Part shown: positions 49,418-62,997 of the stretch, one piece after another
How the letters are laid out: every line of letters starts with the position of its first letter
How positions within the stretch are numbered: the stretch's first letter is position 1
NCBI RefSeq assembly: GCF_963678635.1
Contig: NC_087065.1
Span: forward strand, 38,403,888-38,467,887
Direction: 5' to 3'
Length of the DNA: 64,000 bases
Source: Symsagittifera roscoffensis
Lineage: Eukaryota > Xenacoelomorpha > Acoela > Convolutidae
Program-made: the position numbers and the translations under genes
The notes under the pieces: generated by a model
What the model was told of the DNA's origin: nothing
What the model saw: only the letters and a program-made list of their open reading frames with translations
Database searches by the model: none

Positions 49418-51638
49418 CACCCTCAAGGTCACGTGTTGGATTTTTGTTTTTGGTATTTTCTGAAAACAAAAGAGAGCGTGGTCATGCATCGACATCATGT
49501 GCTCAAGCAAAAACGTGGACTTCTACGCATTCCCATTCGCAATGCGCCCTTCGGGCGCAAATGCCAATGCTCAATTAATTTTGCCAGGTGAAAAAATATA
49601 TTAATTAAAAAGTTCTCCTAAACTTTATTTTCAACTACCACCAAAAAACGCAAAGACTTCAAGGTGTAAAACTATCAAATTTTGGCCAATACCGGACTGG
49701 CAATGAGACTGATGTTGGCAAAAGTAAAATAGAAAATGAAGAAAATGGAAAGAAAAAAATTGTTGAAAATAAGAACGCAACATCAAAAACTTATTTGATC
49801 TCCGCTCAAATCATAATTCAGATCAGGCTGATTTCAGATTTTAAGCGTAGAATTTACGGTTACGGCTGCTCCCTCTACAGGTCCCAGAGGGACCGAGTGA
49901 GCATCCTACCTCGATCCAGGTTAACGGATAGTTGTTCTTAATTTTTCACAAAATTTTTTTACACTAATGCTTGTTTTCAATTCCTCATGAGAAGCTGTAT
50001 TAATTTTAAAAAAATTGATTTTATTAATCAATGCTTCCAAGAACAACTGATGTTAGGTGGTTACAAATGCGGTTGTTGAAAACTAGTAAGGGATAATGAT
50101 GAGAAAAATTGTAAGTTTTCAAATGAATTGAAAAACGGTTTTTTTCCTTTGTTTCTTTTGTAAATCGTTAGAAATGAATCTTTTTTTTGTTCAAGTTTTG
50201 CTCGCACCACCCACTGTTCTTAAGTAATGAAGATTCCTTCTCTAGCCGTTTATAACACTTTGGCAGAAAAAACATCAATATGATGTAAAATGTTTTAAAA
50301 AAGAGAAAAATTCAAAAATTATGTTTTTTTTTTTAAAATCAAAAAATTTTTAATTTTCAAAATTGAAAAAAAGTGAAAATTAATTGCATATTACGATTCA
50401 GCGTACCCAACTTAGTGGGTCTAGCATTTTAAATTACCAAAAAATGTTGAAAATTGTAGATTTTATGAAGTTTTCATTTTGGCTATTTTTCCTTTTCGCC
50501 TCCACTTAAGGCACCTTTGAGCCAACTTGAGAAACTGGAACCTAAACAAGCTATACAGATAGTCTGAATGAGCCATTTTCAGCGTGATAACACCCCTGGA
50601 AGAAAAAAAACTGCAGAAAATAAAGGGAATTTTGAACTTTAACCTTTTTTTTTCTTCAAATGGCGATACTTAGAATAATTTTTCAGCTGAAAAGTTCAAA
50701 AAAAATCAAAAAATTCAAATTTTGAAAAAATTTGTAAAAAAATCTCATCAGTCTGTTTATTGGAGTCTTCGAGGTTTTGGGAGACCTTATCTGGCGGCTA
50801 ACAACAAGTGGGTCACTTATTTTAAAATTTTGAGGAAGGTCAAAAAAACCTGTTTTTACGACTTTTTAGACAGAAATCCGAAAGCAATATCTTGGCTTAA
50901 AACAAAAATGAGGGCCTAAAAATAGTACAAACAGTACTCCTACATAAAGTACATTAGGTTGGAAACAAAAAATTGACTCTGATTCAAAAATCGTTTTTTA
51001 ACTTTATTTCTGAACAAAAAATTGTAAAAAAATCAAAAACTTAAAAATTTTTTGAAAAAAATGATTGTTTCGAAAAAGTGCCAATTTTCAGCTGAAACTT
51101 TTCATTTTAGCTAAAAAAGCCAGAGCAAGGCCCTTTAAGCTGAAATAAATAAATTAAGCAAATTAATTTCAAGTTTTTTCGTTAAAGGCTTTTATTTTGA
51201 AAAAGTATTCAAAAATGGGTAAAAAAAAGTCAAAAAAATCAATTTTCTCAGATTCAAAAACCTCCACCACCATGATGATTAGTTCGCTAGATAGGACTGC
51301 TGAAATCAATTTAGACGTATTTTCATAAGCATATCAAAAATTTTACTTATTTTTGAGAATTAAGCAAAATAAAAACTTTTCCCAAATTGGGCAAAAAGCC
51401 CAAATTAGCCCAAACACCTGTTAAAAATTGTTGGGTCGAAAAATCACAAAAGGAAACCCCTATTCATTTGACATTTTAGGGCCGCATGCAAAAAATTAGA
51501 CCATTCTAACCTGACAATTTCGAGAATCGACTTTTTTGCAAAATTTCTCTATAGTCCATTTGAGGGATATTACTTGTACCGGTGGGGGCCCCTACCCCAC
51601 CTCAAAAAATTTTGTAATGCTGGAACGCGGCCACCTAG
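49418..51638 (+). repeat. Module 25, family A (2,221 bp)
   Basis: The left cassette is shared with module 24. After GCCAGGTGAAAA (about 49592) the sequence changes to a type shared only with module 27 (AAGTTCT.CTAAACTTTATTTT). It holds the left hairpin at 49544-49558, the palindrome core at 49880-49894, the terminal hairpin (A2) at 51581-51601 and CTAG at 51635-51638. Confidence 0.92.
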
Positions 51639-53857
51639 CACCCTCAAGGTCACGTGTTGGATCTTTGTTTTTGGTATTTTCTGAAAACAACCAAAAGAGA
51701 GCGTGGTCCTGCATCGACATCAAGTGCTCAAGCAAATACGCGGACTTCTACGCATTCCCATTCGCAATGCGCCCATCGGGCGCAAATGCCAATGCTCAAT
51801 TAATTTTGCCAGGTGAAAACTTTTTAAAGAAAAATTCTGATAAATTTTAACTTAAACTACCACCAAAAAACGCAACGATTTCAAAGTGTGAAACAATCAA
51901 GTTTTTGCTAATACCGGGCATGCAGTGAGACTGATTTCGGCAAAACTAAATTGAAAAATGAAGGAAATGGAAAGAAAAAAATTGTTCAAAATAAGAACGC
52001 AACATCAAAATCTTATTTGATCTCCGCTAAGAACATAATTCCGAACAGGCTGATTTCAGATTTTCAGCGTAGAATTTACGGTTACGGCTGCTCCCTCTAC
52101 AGGTCCCAGAGGGACCGAGTGAGCATCCTACCTCGATCCAGGATATCGGACAGTTGTTTTTAATTTTTCACAATTTTTTTTTTCACTAATGCTTGTTTCC
52201 AATTCCTCGTGAGAAGCTGTATAATTTTTTTTTAAAATGGATTTTATTAATCAATGTTTCCAAGAACAACTGATGTTAGGCGGTTACAAATGCGGTTGGT
52301 GAAAACTAGTAAGGGATAATGATGAGAAAAATTGTAAGTTTTCAAATGAATTTAAAAACAGTTTTTTTCTTTTTTTTTTGTAAATCGGGAGAAATGAATC
52401 AGTTTTTTTTTAAGTTTTCCTTGCACCACCCACTGTTCTTAAGTAATGAAGATTCCTGTTCTTGCCGTTTATAACACTTTGGCAGAAAAAACATCAATAT
52501 GATGTAAAATGTTTTAAAAAAGAGAAAAATTTAAAAATTATGTTTTTTTTTAAAAATCAAAAATTTTTTTTTTTTTTTCAAAATTGAAAAAAAGTGAAAA
52601 TTAATTGCATATTACGATTCGGCGTAGCCAACTTAGTGGGTCTAGCATTTTAAATTACCAAAAAATGTTGAAAATTGTAGATTTTATGAAGTTTTCATTT
52701 TGGCTATTTTTCCTTGTCGCCTCCACTTAAGGCACCTTTGAGCCAACTTGAGAAACTGGAACCTAAACAAGCTGCACAGATGGTCAAAATGAGCCATTTT
52801 CAGCGTGATAACACGCCTGGAAGAAAAAAAACTCCAGAAAAGAAAGAAAATTATGAACTTTAACCTTTTTTCTTCTTCAAATGGCGATACTTAGAATAAT
52901 TTTTCAGCTGAAAAGTTCAAAAAAAATCAAAAATTTCAAATTTTGACAAAAATTTTAAAAAATCTCATCAGTCTATTTATTGGAGTGTTCGAGGTTTTGG
53001 GAAACCTTATCTGGCGGCTACCAACAAGTGGATCACTTATTTTAAAGTTTTGAGAAAGGTCAAAAAAACATGTTTTTTCGATTTTTTTGACAGAATTCCG
53101 GAAGCAATATCTTGGCTAAAAACAAGAATGAGGGCCTAAAATTAGTACAAACAGTACTCCCACATAAAGTACATTAGGTTGGAAACAAAAAACTTACTCT
53201 GACTCAAAAATCGTTTTTTAACTTTATTTCTGAACAAGAAATTGAAAAGAAATCAAAAACTTAAAAATTTTTTGAAAAAAATGATTGTTTTGAAAAAGTG
53301 CCAATTTTTAGCTGAAACTTTTCATTTTAGCTAATAAAGCCAGAGCAATGCCCTTTAAGCTCAAATAATTTAATTATGCAAATTATTTTCAAGTTTTTTC
53401 GTTAAAGCCTTTTATTTTGAAAAAGTATTTAAAAATGGGTAAAAAAAAGTCAAAAAAATCAATTTTCTCCGATTCAAAAACCTCCACTACCATGATGATT
53501 AGTGCATTAGATAGGACTGCTGAGATCAATTTAGACGTTCTTTCATAAGTATATCAAAATTTTTATTTATTTTTGAGAATTAGGCAAAATAAAAACTTTT
53601 CCCAAATTGGGCAAAAAGCCCAAATTAGCCCAAACACCTGTTAAAAATTGTTGGGTCAAAAAATCACAAAAGGAAACCCCTATTCGTTTGACATTTTAGG
53701 GCCGCATGCAAAAAATTAGACCAATCTAACCTGACAATTTCGAGAATCGACTTTTTTGTCAAAATTCTCTAAAGACCAATTTAGGGAGATTACTTGTACC
53801 GGTGGGGGCCCTACCCCACCTAAAAAATTTTTGAAATGCTGGAACGCGGCCACCTAG
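51639..53857 (+). repeat. Module 26, family A (2,219 bp)
   Basis: This is the second of the three apparently identical copies with modules 11 and 29. It holds the left hairpin at 51769-51783, the palindrome core at 52102-52116, the terminal hairpin (A1) at 53801-53820 and CTAG at 53854-53857. Its neighbours differ from those of module 11, so the identity does not extend beyond the module. Confidence 0.92.
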
Positions 53858-56074
53858 CACCCTCAAGGTCACGTGACTTACTTTTGTTTTTGGTATTTTC
53901 TGAAACCAAAAGCAAGCATGGTCATGCATCGACATCATGTGCTCAAGCAAATACGTGGACTTCTACGCATTCCCATTCGCAATGCGCCCATCGGGCTCAA
54001 ATGCCAATGCTCAATTAATTTTGCCAGGTGAAAAAAAAATTATTTAAAAAGTTCTGCTAAACTTTATTTTAAACTACCACCAAAAAACGCAAAGATTTCA
54101 AAGTGTAAAACAATCAAATTTTTGCCAATACCGGGCTTGCAATGAGACTGATGTTGACAAAAGTAAAATAGAAAATGTAGAAAATGGAAAGAAAAAAATT
54201 GTTCAAAATAAGAACGCAACATCAAAAACTTATTTGATCTCCGCTCAAATCATAATTCAGATCAGGCTGATTTCAGATTTTAAGCGTAGAATTTACGTTT
54301 ACGGCTGCTCCCTCTACAGGTCCCAGAGGGACCGAGTGAGCATCCTACCTCGATCCAGGTTAACGGATAGTTGTTCTTAATTTTTCACAAATTTTTTTTT
54401 CTCTAATGCTTGTTTTCACTTCCTCATGAGAAGCTGTATTAATTTTTAAAAAATTTATTTTATCCATCAATGCTTCCAAGAACAACTGATTTTAGGCGAT
54501 TACAAATGCGGTTGTTGAAACTAGTAAGGGATAATGATGAGAAAAATTGTAAGTTTTCAAATGAATTTAAAAACAGTTTTTTTCCTTTTTTTCTTTTGTA
54601 AATCGGGAGAAATGAATCAGTTTTTTTTTAAGTTTTCCTCGCACTACCCACTGTTCCTAAGTAATGAAGATTCCTGTTCTAGCCGTTTATAACACTTTGG
54701 CAGAAAAAACATCAATATGATGTAAAATGTTTTAAAAAAGAGAAAAATTTAAACATTATGTTTTTTAAAAAAAAAATCAAAAAATTGTAATTTTCAAAAT
54801 TGAAAAAAAGTAAAAGTTAATTGCATATTACGATTCACCGTACCCAACTTAGTGGGTATAGCATTTTAAATTACCAAAAAATGTTGAAAATTGTAGATTT
54901 TATGAAGTTTTCATTTTGGCTATTTTTCCTTGTCGCCTCCACTTAAGGCACCTTTGAGCCAACTTGAGAAACTGGAACCTAAACAAGCTATACAGATAGT
55001 CTCAATGAGCCATTTACAGCGTGATAACACGCCTGGAAGAAAAAAAAACTCCAGAAAAGAAAGAAAATTTTGAACTTTAACCTTTTTTCTTCTTCAAATG
55101 GCGATACTTAGAATAATTTTTCATCTGAAAAGTTAAAAAAAAATCAAAAAATTCAAATTTTGAAAATTTTTTTAAAAAATCTCATCAGTCTGTTTATTGG
55201 AGTCTTCGAGGTTTTGAGAGATCTTATCTGGCGGCTAACAACAAAAGGATCATTTATTATAAAAATTTGAGAAAGGTCAAAAAAACATGTTTTTTCGACT
55301 TTTTTGACAGAATTTCGAAAGCAATATCTTGGCAAAAAACAAGAATGAGGGCCTAAAATTAGTACAAACAGTACTCCCACATAAGGTACATTAGGTTGGA
55401 AACAAAAAATTTACTCTGACTCAAAAATCGTTTTTTAACTTTATTTCTGAACAAGAAATTGAAAAGAAATCAAAAACTTAAAAATTTTTTGAAAAAAATG
55501 ATTGTTTTGAAAAAGTGCCAATTTTTAGCTGAAACTTTTCATTTTAGCTAATAAAGCCAGAGCAATGCCCTTTAAGCTCAAATAAATTAATTATGCAAAT
55601 TATTTTCAAGTTTTTTCGTTAAAGCCTTTTATTTTGAAAAAGTATTCAAAAATGGGTAAAAAAAAGTCAAAAAAATCAATTTTCTCCGATTGAAAAACCT
55701 CCACTACCATGATGATTAGTGCGTTAGATAGGACTGCTGAGATCAATTTAGACGTTCTTTCATAAGTATATCAAAATTTTTACTTATTTTTGAGAATTAA
55801 GCAGAATAAAAACTTTTCCCAAATTGGGCAAAAAGCCCAAATTAGCCCAAACACCTGTTAAAAATTGTTGGGTCAAAAAATCACAAAAGGAAACCCCTAT
55901 TCGTTTGACATTTTAGGGCCGCATGCAAAAAATTAGACCAATCTAACCTGACAATTTCGAGAATCAACTTTTTTGTCAAAATTCTCTAAAGACCAATTTA
56001 GGGAGATTACTTGTACCGGTGGGGGCCCTACCCCACCTAAAAAATTTTTGAAATGCTGGAACGCGGCCACCTAG
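53858..56074 (+). repeat. Module 27, family A (2,217 bp)
   Basis: The left patch is ACTTA. The left hairpin at 53984-53998 has a mismatch (GGGCTC). The body just after the left cassette is the variant shared with module 25. The palindrome core is at 54319-54333, the terminal hairpin (A1) at 56018-56037 and CTAG at 56071-56074. Confidence 0.92.
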
Positions 56075-58275
56075 CACCCTCAAGGTCACGTGACTTAATT
56101 TTGTTTTTGGTATTTTCTGAAACCAAAAGAGAGCGTGGTCATGCATCATGCATCGACATCATGTGCTCAAGCAAATACGTGGACTTCTACGCATTCCCAT
56201 ACGCATTCCCATTCGCATTAATTTCGCCAGGTGAAAATTTTTTAAAGAAAAATTCTGATAAATTTTAACTTAAACTACCATCAAAAAACGCAAAGATTTC
56301 AAAGTGTGAAACAATCAAGTTTTTGCTATTACCGGGCATGTAGTGAGACTGAATCCGGCAAAAATAAATTGAAAAATGAAGGAAATGGAAAGAAAAAAAT
56401 TGTTCAAAATAAGAACGCAACATCAAAAACTTATTTGATCTCCGCTAAGGTCATAATTCTGATCAGGCTGATTTCAGATTTTAAGCGTACAATTTACGGT
56501 TACGGCTGCTCCCTCTACAGGTCCCAGAGGGACCGAGTGAGCATCCTACCTCGATCCAGGTTAACGGATAGTTGTTCTTAATTTTTCCAAAAATTTTTTT
56601 TCACTAATGCTTGTTTTCATTTCCTGATGAGAAGCTGTATTAATTTTAAAAAATTGATTTTATTAATCAATGCTTCCAAGAACAACTGATGTTAGGTGGT
56701 TGCAAATGCGGTTGCTGAAAACTAGTAAGGGATAATGATGAGAAAAATTGTAAGTTTTCAAATGAATTTAAAAACAGTTTTTTTCTTTTTTTTCTTTTTG
56801 TAAATCGGGAGAAATGAATCATTTTTTTTTAAAGTTTTCCTCGCACCAACCACTGTTCTTAAGTAATGAAGATTCCTGTTCTAGCCGTTTATAACACTTT
56901 GGCAGAAAAAACATCAATATGATGTAAAATGTTTTAAAAAAGAGAAAAATTTAAAAATTATGTTTTTTTTTAAAAATCAAAAATTTGTAATTTTCAAAAT
57001 TGAAAAAAAGTGAAAATTAATTGCATATTACGACTCAGCGTACCCATTTTAGTGGGTATAGCATTTTGAATCACCAAAAAATGTTAAAAATTGTAGATTT
57101 TATGAAGTTTTCATTTTGGCTATTTTTCCTTGTCGCCTCCACTTAAGGCACCTTTGAGCCAACTTGAGAAACTGGAACCTAAACAAGCTATACAGATAGT
57201 CTGAATGAGCCATTTTCAGCGTGATAACACGCTTGGAAGAAAAAAAAAACTGCAGAAAAGAAAGGAAATTTTGAACTTTAACCTTTTTTCTTCTTCAAAT
57301 GGCGATACTTAGAATAATTTTTCAGCTGAAAAGTTCAAAAAAAATCAAAAAATTCAAATTTTGAAAAAATTTTAAAAAAATCTCATCAGTCTGTTTATTG
57401 GAGTCTTCGAGGTTTTGGGAGACCTTATCTGGCGGCTAACAACAAGTGGATCACTTATTTTAAATTTTTGAGAAAGGTCAAAAAAACCTGTTTTTACGAT
57501 TTTTTAGACAGAATTCCGAAAGCAATATCTTGGCTAAAAACAAAAATGAGGGCCTAAAAATAGTACAAACAGTACTCCCACATAAAGTACATTAGGTTGG
57601 AAAGAAGAAATTGACTCTGATTCAAAAATCGTTTTATAACTTTATTTCTGAACAAAAAATTGTAAAAAAATCAAAAACTGAAAAATTTTTTGAAAAAAAT
57701 GATTGTTTTGAAAAAGTGCCAATTTTCAGCTGAAACTTTTCATTTTAGCTAAAAAAGCCAGAGCAAGGCCCTTTAAGCTCAAATAAATTAATTAAGCAAA
57801 TTATTTTCAAGTTTTTTCGTTAAAGGCTTTTATTTTGAAAAAGTATTCAAAAATGGGTAAAAAAAAGTCAAAAAAATCAATTTTCTCAGATTCAAAAACC
57901 TCCACCACCATAATGATTAGTTCGCTAGATAGGACTGCTGAAACCAATTTAGACGTATTTTCATAAGTATATCAAAATTTTTATTTATTTTTGAGAATTA
58001 AGCAAAATAAAAACTTTTCCCAAATTGGGCAAAAAGCCCAAATTAGCCCAAACACCTGTTAAAAATTGTTGGGTCGAAAAATCACAAAAGGAAACCCCTA
58101 TTCGTTTGACATTTTAGGGCCGCATGCAAAAAATTAGACCAATCTAACCTGACAATTTCGAGAATCAACTTTTTTGTCAAAATTCTCTAAAGACCAATTT
58201 AGGGAGATTACTTGTACCGGTGGGGGCCCTACCCCACCTAAAAAATTTTTGAAATGCTGGAACGCGGCCACCTAG
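56075..58275 (+). repeat. Module 28, family A (2,201 bp)
   Basis: The left cassette is rearranged. ATGCATC is tandemly doubled at 56141-56154 and ACGCATTCCCAT is doubled at about 56189-56212. The whole left hairpin, with the following AAATGCCAATGCTC, is missing between CATTCGCA and TTAATTTCGCC. The body is close to module 9. The palindrome core at 56520-56534 and the terminal hairpin (A1) at 58219-58238 are intact. CTAG is at 58272-58275. Confidence 0.92.
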
Positions 58276-60494
58276 CACCCTCAAGGTCACGTGTTGGATC
58301 TTTGTTTTTGGTATTTTCTGAAAACAACCAAAAGAGAGCGTGGTCCTGCATCGACATCAAGTGCTCAAGCAAATACGCGGACTTCTACGCATTCCCATTC
58401 GCAATGCGCCCATCGGGCGCAAATGCCAATGCTCAATTAATTTTGCCAGGTGAAAACTTTTTAAAGAAAAATTCTGATAAATTTTAACTTAAACTACCAC
58501 CAAAAAACGCAACGATTTCAAAGTGTGAAACAATCAAGTTTTTGCTAATACCGGGCATGCAGTGAGACTGATTTCGGCAAAACTAAATTGAAAAATGAAG
58601 GAAATGGAAAGAAAAAAATTGTTCAAAATAAGAACGCAACATCAAAATCTTATTTGATCTCCGCTAAGAACATAATTCCGAACAGGCTGATTTCAGATTT
58701 TCAGCGTAGAATTTACGGTTACGGCTGCTCCCTCTACAGGTCCCAGAGGGACCGAGTGAGCATCCTACCTCGATCCAGGATATCGGACAGTTGTTTTTAA
58801 TTTTTCACAATTTTTTTTTTCACTAATGCTTGTTTCCAATTCCTCGTGAGAAGCTGTATAATTTTTTTTTAAAATGGATTTTATTAATCAATGTTTCCAA
58901 GAACAACTGATGTTAGGCGGTTACAAATGCGGTTGGTGAAAACTAGTAAGGGATAATGATGAGAAAAATTGTAAGTTTTCAAATGAATTTAAAAACAGTT
59001 TTTTTCTTTTTTTTTTGTAAATCGGGAGAAATGAATCAGTTTTTTTTTAAGTTTTCCTTGCACCACCCACTGTTCTTAAGTAATGAAGATTCCTGTTCTT
59101 GCCGTTTATAACACTTTGGCAGAAAAAACATCAATATGATGTAAAATGTTTTAAAAAAGAGAAAAATTTAAAAATTATGTTTTTTTTTAAAAATCAAAAA
59201 TTTTTTTTTTTTTTTCAAAATTGAAAAAAAGTGAAAATTAATTGCATATTACGATTCGGCGTAGCCAACTTAGTGGGTCTAGCATTTTAAATTACCAAAA
59301 AATGTTGAAAATTGTAGATTTTATGAAGTTTTCATTTTGGCTATTTTTCCTTGTCGCCTCCACTTAAGGCACCTTTGAGCCAACTTGAGAAACTGGAACC
59401 TAAACAAGCTGCACAGATGGTCAAAATGAGCCATTTTCAGCGTGATAACACGCCTGGAAGAAAAAAAACTCCAGAAAAGAAAGAAAATTATGAACTTTAA
59501 CCTTTTTTCTTCTTCAAATGGCGATACTTAGAATAATTTTTCAGCTGAAAAGTTCAAAAAAAATCAAAAATTTCAAATTTTGACAAAAATTTTAAAAAAT
59601 CTCATCAGTCTATTTATTGGAGTGTTCGAGGTTTTGGGAAACCTTATCTGGCGGCTACCAACAAGTGGATCACTTATTTTAAAGTTTTGAGAAAGGTCAA
59701 AAAAACATGTTTTTTCGATTTTTTTGACAGAATTCCGGAAGCAATATCTTGGCTAAAAACAAGAATGAGGGCCTAAAATTAGTACAAACAGTACTCCCAC
59801 ATAAAGTACATTAGGTTGGAAACAAAAAACTTACTCTGACTCAAAAATCGTTTTTTAACTTTATTTCTGAACAAGAAATTGAAAAGAAATCAAAAACTTA
59901 AAAATTTTTTGAAAAAAATGATTGTTTTGAAAAAGTGCCAATTTTTAGCTGAAACTTTTCATTTTAGCTAATAAAGCCAGAGCAATGCCCTTTAAGCTCA
60001 AATAATTTAATTATGCAAATTATTTTCAAGTTTTTTCGTTAAAGCCTTTTATTTTGAAAAAGTATTTAAAAATGGGTAAAAAAAAGTCAAAAAAATCAAT
60101 TTTCTCCGATTCAAAAACCTCCACTACCATGATGATTAGTGCATTAGATAGGACTGCTGAGATCAATTTAGACGTTCTTTCATAAGTATATCAAAATTTT
60201 TATTTATTTTTGAGAATTAGGCAAAATAAAAACTTTTCCCAAATTGGGCAAAAAGCCCAAATTAGCCCAAACACCTGTTAAAAATTGTTGGGTCAAAAAA
60301 TCACAAAAGGAAACCCCTATTCGTTTGACATTTTAGGGCCGCATGCAAAAAATTAGACCAATCTAACCTGACAATTTCGAGAATCGACTTTTTTGTCAAA
60401 ATTCTCTAAAGACCAATTTAGGGAGATTACTTGTACCGGTGGGGGCCCTACCCCACCTAAAAAATTTTTGAAATGCTGGAACGCGGCCACCTAG
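58276..60494 (+). repeat. Module 29, family A (2,219 bp)
   Basis: This is the third apparently identical copy of module 11. It holds the left hairpin at 58406-58420, the palindrome core at 58739-58753, the terminal hairpin (A1) at 60438-60457 and CTAG at 60491-60494. It ends the second A block, and a D module follows without a gap. Confidence 0.92.
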
Positions 60495-62997
60495 AGGAAA
60501 TTGTTTCGCCCCACCCACCCGACCTAAGCCTTTACCCACCCACCTGATCAGTCAGGCCGCTTCCACGTCGTCTTTTTAAATTTGATTAATTCCGTAGCTG
60601 GAATCGATTAATGGTATTGCCTAAGAAATAAAAGATTGACAGACACGACTGTTTGATAGAGACTTTTTCGGATCTTTTTTTCTAATACATTTTCAAAATT
60701 ATTTCCTGAAAATAATCATGCGCCTTCATCACATATGTCATCGAAGCAAATAGAGTATCGTGTTGGTTCCATAAATGTATCCCAGTATCCACAATGCTAA
60801 GAAGCAGGAAAACTAAAATACCTTTCTATTAAATTTGAGATTCAATGTCTCCTGAAGGAAAAGAAAACGCTCTCCTAGGGTGCAAGTTTTCCGCAAAAAC
60901 TGTATAAGCTGAAACATAACAGCACAACATATCGGCTGCTCTCTATTTCTCTGCTCTTTATTCGAGGTCCCGGATGCCCCTACCTGGGACCACAAGGGTC
61001 CCAGGGCGCATCCTATAGGGATTGAAGCATCAAACGTACAATCATGAAATGAGAAATTATAATCACTTATTACAATTTTCCATATTTCATTTTGCTCAGC
61101 AATCAATAAACTGTTGTATTTTTAACTTGAAGAGCCTGTTATATTATCAAACAAAATTTTTCGATAAAAATTACATTTTCTTTTAGTTTTTCAAACAATA
61201 TTTTACAATTTGAAACAAAAAGAAAACCCTGAATTTCTTTGCAGTAACTAAGTCAATGCACTGTAGCTACACTAGTGAATGTAAAACATAGTTAAAAAAA
61301 CGGACAACTGAATCTGGTTTTTTAAATTTAATGTTTTTTTGTTTGGCTTTTAAATAGGATCACGTCAATTAATAATTGAAATTGAGCAAACAAGAATATA
61401 ACACTCGCAATTTTTGTTCAAAATTGACTAGAAAAATGATCAAACCACTCTATATTGCCTATGGCAAGCTCAAAACATCCATCAAAAACCACTTTTGTTC
61501 ACTTTTAAAATTGAATTTTTTTTCGACCAAAAAAAGTTAGAGATGAAATTGAAAAAAAACGAAAATTTACCTAATTTGAAAAAATTCGTGTCAAATTGCC
61601 TTATCCATAGAAACACTTTCTATGAACCTATTCAGAAAGGTTTTGTTGAGCAATGCCGAAAAAATTGCCCCTTTTGAGAAAAATTCAAAAAACACATTTT
61701 TGGTTAACTCAAAAAAGTAGAAAAAGTGGGAAAAGGGGTCTTCAAAATGAAACCATCCAAAAGTGGCATTAACTAACTGCCATTTTTTTGTAAATTCAGA
61801 CCCGCATACAAAAAATTACGAAGATCGTACGTAAAGTTTTTGAGAACAGATTAGTTTCTCCGGAATTTTGGTAGTACTAATTTCATTACTGTACTTATAA
61901 TTAAAGTCAAATCAAAAGTCGTAAAAACTTCAATTTTTAATCAATTTTGACAAATAAATGATCAAAACCCACTAAATTGGCTATAGCAAGTTCGATTCTA
62001 CCATCAGAAACCATTTTTTCCCATTTCTGAAAATTTTCATTTTTTAAAAAATAAATGTTGAGTCACAAACGGGAAAAATCAAACTTTTTCAAAAATTCAA
62101 AAAAATTGATCCATTTAAACTAATTCATCAGGCAACACGTTAGGAACCTGTTCAGAATGGTTTCCATGATCAAAGCAGCAAATGTCACCCATTTTGAGAA
62201 AAGTCGAAAAAACACCTTTTTAGTTAACTCAAAAAAGTGGAAAAAGTGGAGAAAGGGGTCTTCAAAACGAAACCATCCAAAAGTGGCATTAACTAACTGC
62301 CATTTTTTTGTGAATTCAGACCCGCATGCAAAAATTTACGAAAATCCTACGTGAAGTTTTTGAGAACAGATTAGTTTCTCGGGAATTTTGGTAGTACTAT
62401 TTTTATTACTATAATTATAATTAAAGTCAAAACTAAAAGTCGTAAAAACTACAATTTTTAATCAATTTTGACAAATTAAAGATCAAAACGCACTAGATTG
62501 GCTATGGCAAGTTCGAATGTACCATCAGAAACCATTTTTTCCCATTTTTGAAAATTTTCATTTTTTTGAAATTAAATGTTGAGTCACAAACGGGAAAAAA
62601 CAAATTTTTTCAAAAAGTCAAAAAAAAATGTTCCATTTAAACTTATCCATTAGGTCACACGTTGGGAACCTGTTCAGAATGGTTTTCATGATCATAGCAG
62701 CAAAATTTACCCATTTTGAGAAAAGTCAAAAAAACACCTTTTTAGTTAACTCAAAAAAGTGGAAAAAGTGGGAAAAAGGGTCTTCAAAATGAAACCATCC
62801 AAAAGTGGCATTTACAAACTGCCATTATTTTCTAAATTCAGACCCGCATGCAAAAAATTAGGAAATTCTGACGTGCGGTTTTGCAGAAGTCGATAGTTTC
62901 TGGGCATTAGTAACAACGTAAAAAATTTTTTGCTTTTTGACCGGGAGGGGCCCCTACCCCTCCCTAATTGCTTTTTGTGCTACACGCGACCATCTAG
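60495..62997 (+). repeat. Module 30, family D (2,503 bp)
   Basis: This is nearly identical to module 20, with few substitutions. Two of these fall in the terminal hairpin and preserve pairing. It holds the nested palindrome at 60972-61013, subrepeat landmarks at 61536, 62057 and 62578, the terminal hairpin at 62943-62964 and CTAG at 62994-62997. A minus-strand open frame at 60813-61106 parallels that of module 20 and is not called. Confidence 0.92.
62943..62964 (+). repeat. Terminal hairpin with compensatory change
   Basis: The arms read GGGAGGGG and CCCCTCCC, where the sister copy at 40538-40559 reads GGAAGGGG and CCCCTTCC. An A-T pair has become G-C by two matched substitutions 18 bases apart. 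The loop CCCCTA is unchanged. This is direct evidence that pairing is selected or copied as a unit. Confidence 0.9.
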
